A DNA stretch of 8,899 nucleotides, taken from assembly GCA_027622115.1 (NCBI GenBank), contig JAQBZS010000233.1, positions 1 to 8,899 on the forward strand, given 5' to 3'. The position numbers and the translations under genes are program-made. Of the stretch, positions 6,119-8,899 are shown piece by piece (position 1 is the first letter of the stretch; every line of letters begins with the position of its first letter). The DNA comes from Planctomycetota bacterium. GTDB taxonomy: Bacteria; Planctomycetota; Planctomycetia; Planctomycetales; Planctomycetaceae. Below the pieces are notes generated by a model that saw only the letters and a list, made by a program, of their open reading frames with translations, made no database searches and was not told where the DNA came from.

Positions 6119-7066
6119 ATGAGTCCATCGACGATTCGCATTGCCACGCGTTCCAGCCAACTGGCGTTGTGGCAAGCACACCACATTGCCGACTGTCTGC
6201 GTGTCGCCGGGCACAACGTGGACATCATCCACGTCAGCACATCCGGCGACCGCGACCAACAAGGCGCGTTGCGATCGTTCGGTGGAATGGGCGTGTTCAC
6301 GCGCGAAGTTCAGCGAGTCGTCTTGGACGGCGACGCCGATGTGGCGGTACACAGCTTGAAGGATCTGCCGGGCGAATCTGCGGACGGCCTGTGTTTGGCG
6401 GCCGTGCCCGAACGTGCGTCTCGGTTTGACGCGTTGGTCATGCCTAGTTCATGGAGCGGCCATGCAGCGATGGTTGCCGGAGATCCGCTGGCGATTCTGC
6501 CCCCGGGTGCGCGGGTGGGAACGGGGAGTCCGCGGCGGCAGACACAATTGGCTGTCGCGCGGCCGGACTTGCAGCTTGCCGAAATTCGAGGCAACGTCGA
6601 CACGCGGCTGCGAAAGCTCGATGACGGCGAATACGACGCACTCGTCTTGGCGGAAGCCGGCTTGTCTCGTTTGGAGCACGCGGATCGGATCACCTGCCGC
6701 TTGGCACCACCGCTGATGTACGGCGCGGTTGGGCAAGGGGCGCTCGGATTGGAATGCCGTACGGATGATGAATCGACTCGGCGAGCACTGGGTGAGCTGA
6801 CCGACTCGCCCAGCATGGCGTGTATTACCGCCGAACGTGCGCTGATGATTGATTTGCAAGCCGGTTGCCATGCTCCACTGGGCGTGCAGACCTTGGTTCT
6901 CGGAGACACGCTGGTTCTGGAAGCCGTGCTGCTGAGCCTTGACGGCAGTCGACGGTTATTGGCTTCGTCATCAGACTTGGTAGGCAACGCGACGGCACTC
7001 GGTCGAGAAGTCGCTCGAAACCTGCTTGATCAAGGAGCGGAATCGCTCACGATGACGAGCGACTAA
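6119..7066 (+). CDS. hemC: Porphobilinogen deaminase (hydroxymethylbilane synthase)
   Basis: Joins four porphobilinogen units into hydroxymethylbilane in tetrapyrrole (heme) synthesis, using a covalently bound dipyrromethane cofactor in the cytoplasm. With this start it is 315 residues, normal for the family. Landmarks are IRIATRSSQLALWQAH (6-21), the catalytic aspartate Asp82 in VHSLKDLP (77-84), GTGSPRR (134-140), EIRGNVDTRLRKL (155-167), AVGQGALGLECR (203-214), ITAERALM (236-243) and the cofactor cysteine Cys250 in LQAGCHAPLG. GTGSPRR differs from the usual GTSSLRR but keeps both arginines. ATG 6119 has GAG seven bases upstream and gives the usual short N-terminus. An in-frame GTG at 6095, overlapping the previous stop as GTGA, would add eight residues and couple it to the SGNH-Dabb gene. 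No other heme gene lies beside it. Confidence 0.96.
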   Translation: MSPSTIRIATRSSQLALWQAHHIADCLRVAGHNVDIIHVSTSGDRDQQGALRSFGGMGVFTREVQRVVLDGDADVAVHSLKDLPGESADGLCLAAVPERASRFDALVMPSSWSGHAAMVAGDPLAILPPGARVGTGSPRRQTQLAVARPDLQLAEIRGNVDTRLRKLDDGEYDALVLAEAGLSRLEHADRITCRLAPPLMYGAVGQGALGLECRTDDESTRRALGELTDSPSMACITAERALMIDLQAGCHAPLGVQTLVLGDTLVLEAVLLSLDGSRRLLASSSDLVGNATALGREVARNLLDQGAESLTMTSD

Positions 7067-7240
7067 ACTAAACCGCGCTGGCCGACCATTGCTTCGCGCG
7101 CGACCGAATCTGCGGCTCAACTCATACAACCGCTACAGCCGATTTATTCGATGACGCGCCCGATTCACGCGCAGACTCATTCGCGCAGTCGGCGAATTGC
7201 AGTCCAAACGGACAGCTTCCACAAGCACATGGTTTTGGAC

Positions 7241-8704
7241 ATGGTCCTCGCTCGCAGATTTCAATTCGCGCTGCTGATTTCGTTGGCAAGTCTGGCTTGT
7301 TCGAGTGTGTGGGGTGACGACGCACGTCCCGCAAGTGAATCCGAACTTGCAGCCGCGCTGCGACGCATCGAAACACTGGAAGCACAAGTCCATCAACTTG
7401 GCGGACGAGACGATGCCGTTGTGACGCAGACCGTCGCGACCCAAGAAGCGTGTGAGGAGTGCTCAAAAACCGCCGATAAGTGCGACGCTTGTGGCGGTCG
7501 GACCGCGAAAGAAGAACAATTCCTCTACACGGTCTACGACGGAGGATTTGTATTTCGGCCCTTTGATTCGGACAAAACGCCGTTCGAGATGAAGATCAAC
7601 AGTTGGTTTCAACTGAGGTACTCGGCCTTTTCATCAGACGGTCCAAATCCCGGCCAAAACGAATTCGAATTCGAAAGAACCCGCCTTTCATTCAGTGGAT
7701 TCGCTCTGTCCCGCGACCTCGAGTATTTTTTCCAAATCGACGGCGACGACAACCAAACACAGCGGCTCGATTTGTTGGACTACTATCTCTCGTATGACAT
7801 CGGCCACGACGAATTTGACCTGGAATCCGGTCGGATTGGGATCCGTGCCGGACGCTGGAAAATCCCGTTCAATCGATCTCGCCACACGTCGGGTCTGAAC
7901 CTGCAATTTGCCGATCGGTCGATGGCCGGTGTGTTCTTCGACATCGATCGCAGCGTCGGCATGAGTCTGTATGGCGAGGCACCCAGCCCGGTTGCTCCGG
8001 TGAATTGGGAAGTCGCGTTGATCAACGGGATTCGGACAAACGGATTGCGTCCGAATGGAGTCGGCGACCTCGATCGAAATCTCGGTGCATCGGCTCGCGT
8101 TTTTTCGGACGTGCTCGGCAAATGGGGCAGCGACTTCGAATCCGATTTGGCCTGGCACGAAGAATTGGCCGTCCGGCTTGGTGCCGGCTTCGCGTTTTCG
8201 CGGGAAGATATTTCAACCGGCCCGCGCGAGGCGGCAGGTCAGCGAGTTGTCGATGGCGGGACCACCTTGGTCAGCATCTTGCCGGCAGGGGCAAGCGACT
8301 ACAGCATCTTCATGTATGCCGTGAGTGCGGACTTCCGTTTTCAGGGGTGGTCCTTGTCGACCGAATACTATTTTCGCAGTCTCGGCAGCTTTGCCGGAGC
8401 TGCGGTGCCGAATCTGCTTGATCACGGATTCCTGTTGCAAACCGGCTATTTCGTGATTCCCAAGAAGCTTGAATTAATGGCTCGCTGGTCGAGGATCATT
8501 GGGAATTCGGGGACGCTGGGTCTGAACAATCAGTCGGCGGACGAAGTTGCCGCCGGCATGGCGTGGTACATCAAGGGGCGAAATCTGAAACTGGGTTTCG
8601 ACGTCACTCGCGTGAACAGTGCGCCCATCAATGACAGCGCGGTCGGATTTGCGCCGGGAGACGACGGCCTCCTGTTTCGAACGCAATTGCAGTTTCTGTT
8701 TTGA
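7241..8704 (+). CDS. Outer-membrane porin, OprP/OprO-like, with coiled coil and CxxC pair
   Basis: A 487-residue outer-membrane protein. Residues 1-25 are a signal peptide (MVLARR, then FQFALLISLASLACSSVWG). Residues about 32-55 (SESELAAALRRIETLEAQVHQL) form a short coiled coil of the sort planctomycete porins carry ahead of the barrel. Four cysteines follow as CEEC and CDAC (71-74 and 81-84, CX2C-X6-CX2C). From about 92 the sequence alternates polar and hydrophobic residues in a porin barrel, with the characteristic INSWFQLRYSAF, FERTRLSFSGFALSRDLEYFF and AGRWKIPFNRSR stretches of the phosphate-selective porin O/P family, and it ends in phenylalanine, as outer-membrane barrels do. It should let small solutes, possibly anions, cross the outer membrane. 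No strong ribosome site marks the start: in-frame ATGs at 7151 and 7229 are alternatives, but 7241 gives a proper signal peptide whereas 7151 would bury it. It stands alone after hemC, with an 84- to 174-base gap. Confidence 0.88.
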   Translation: MVLARRFQFALLISLASLACSSVWGDDARPASESELAAALRRIETLEAQVHQLGGRDDAVVTQTVATQEACEECSKTADKCDACGGRTAKEEQFLYTVYDGGFVFRPFDSDKTPFEMKINSWFQLRYSAFSSDGPNPGQNEFEFERTRLSFSGFALSRDLEYFFQIDGDDNQTQRLDLLDYYLSYDIGHDEFDLESGRIGIRAGRWKIPFNRSRHTSGLNLQFADRSMAGVFFDIDRSVGMSLYGEAPSPVAPVNWEVALINGIRTNGLRPNGVGDLDRNLGASARVFSDVLGKWGSDFESDLAWHEELAVRLGAGFAFSREDISTGPREAAGQRVVDGGTTLVSILPAGASDYSIFMYAVSADFRFQGWSLSTEYYFRSLGSFAGAAVPNLLDHGFLLQTGYFVIPKKLELMARWSRIIGNSGTLGLNNQSADEVAAGMAWYIKGRNLKLGFDVTRVNSAPINDSAVGFAPGDDGLLFRTQLQFLF

Positions 8705-8763
8705 TGTATCGCGTTCTCCACCGAGTCCGGGGGCGTCGCGCAAAACCATGAGACTCACTGCAC

Positions 8764-8799
8764 ATGGGACTTATGGGACGGATGCGACCGATGAGAATT
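8764..8799 (+). repeat. Four imperfect 9-base tandem repeats
   Basis: Four consecutive units of the pattern ATGnGAnnn start at 8764, 8773, 8782 and 8791; the first two share ATGGGAC and decay rightward. Because the period is a multiple of three, the units keep one frame open (reading Met-Gly-Leu-Met-Gly-Arg and on) to the window end, but composition looks repeat-derived, so no gene is called. Confidence 0.55.
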
Positions 8800-8822
8800 G
8801 CTGGGTGGGCCAAGTGGGGAAA

Positions 8823-8866
8823 GGGGTCGGGTGTGCTCTCCACCGACCCCGCGTCGGTGGAAGCAC
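8823..8866. terminator. Two overlapping, mutually exclusive hairpins after the porin
   Basis: The stronger hairpin pairs 8833-8837 (GTGCT) with 8862-8866 (AGCAC) and 8839-8847 (TCCACCGAC) with 8853-8861 (GTCGGTGGA), 14 pairs with only C8838 bulged and a five-base loop CCCGC. An alternative pairs GGGGTCGG (8823-8830) with CCGACCCC (8843-8850) and uses the same central bases, so both cannot form at once. It lies 118 bases past the porin stop. No T-run follows on either strand, so it may be a non-classical terminator, a dispersed palindromic element or the leader of a gene beyond the window. TCTCCACCGA at 8837-8846 also occurs at 8715-8724. Confidence 0.5.
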
Positions 8867-8899
8867 GACTGACAAGCTACCGGCTTTCATCTCATCAAC

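Noticed and set aside
5034..6179. 381-codon open frame on the - strand
   Set aside because: It lies antisense to the complete SGNH-Dabb gene, has no recognisable domain, and its length is explained by codon bias on the other strand.
6310..6987. 225-codon open frame on the - strand
   Set aside because: Antisense shadow of hemC, rich in Ser, Arg and Pro with no recognisable motif.
7268..7300. Possible lipobox in the porin signal peptide (SLAC)
   Set aside because: The -3 position is Ser rather than Leu, and porin barrels of this family are released by signal peptidase I; the Cys more likely lies within the h-region.
8628..8843. 71-codon - strand frame over the porin end
   Set aside because: Overlaps the porin 3' end and the repeat region in antisense, without motifs.
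8764..8899. Open frame starting in the 9-base repeats and running off the right edge
   Set aside because: Only 45 codons are visible, it begins in tandem repeats, passes through a perfect hairpin and has no ribosome site; more likely repeat-derived than coding.
1..8899. CRISPR array, toxin-antitoxin or phage-defence module
   Set aside because: No regularly spaced repeat array and no pair of small overlapping genes is present; the only long repeat occurs twice, 1537 bases apart.

Overview
The window looks like chromosomal DNA from a member of the Planctomycetota. The basis is a Tat-exported DUF1501 protein, two secreted or membrane-anchored SGNH-type proteins, a planctomycete-style BD-FAE-like alpha/beta hydrolase, a large outer-membrane porin with an N-terminal coiled coil, and loosely packed genes on both strands with no long operon. 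This is inferred from gene content; there is no 16S or other marker here that fixes the genus.

Layout, left to right. Positions 1-66 are the last bases of a group II intron on the + strand (the 3' half of domain V, all of domain VI with its bulged branch-point A, and the 3' splice end); the rest of the intron lies outside the window. The intron ends next to a hairpin and 68 bases beyond the stop codon of a DUF1501 gene on the - strand (135-1550). A 264-base divergent gap separates that gene from ndk (+, 1815-2282, nucleoside diphosphate kinase). ndk converges on a membrane-anchored SGNH-like gene (-, 2465-3796), which follows a secreted alpha/beta hydrolase gene (-, 3912-4817). Two 58-base direct repeats (53 of 58 identical) flank the SGNH-like gene. 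A second divergent gap (4818-5102) leads to a secreted SGNH hydrolase fused to a Dabb domain (+, 5103-6098), then hemC (+, porphobilinogen deaminase), whose reading frame touches the previous stop. Last is an OprP/OprO-like porin (+, about 7241-8704) with an unusual four-cysteine motif between its coiled coil and its barrel. The final 195 bases hold short tandem repeats and two overlapping, mutually exclusive hairpins.

How the genes fit together. Two housekeeping genes (ndk for nucleotide balance, hemC for tetrapyrrole synthesis) sit among genes whose products act at or outside the cytoplasmic membrane. Three hydrolase-like proteins within 3.7 kb suggest handling of esterified polymers or glycans, but no substrate can be read from the sequence. 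No multi-gene system of a clearly new kind is visible. The most unusual items are the repeat pair around the SGNH-like gene, the intron end against a hairpin, the SGNH-Dabb fusion coupled to hemC, the CxxC pair in the porin, and the structured right end.
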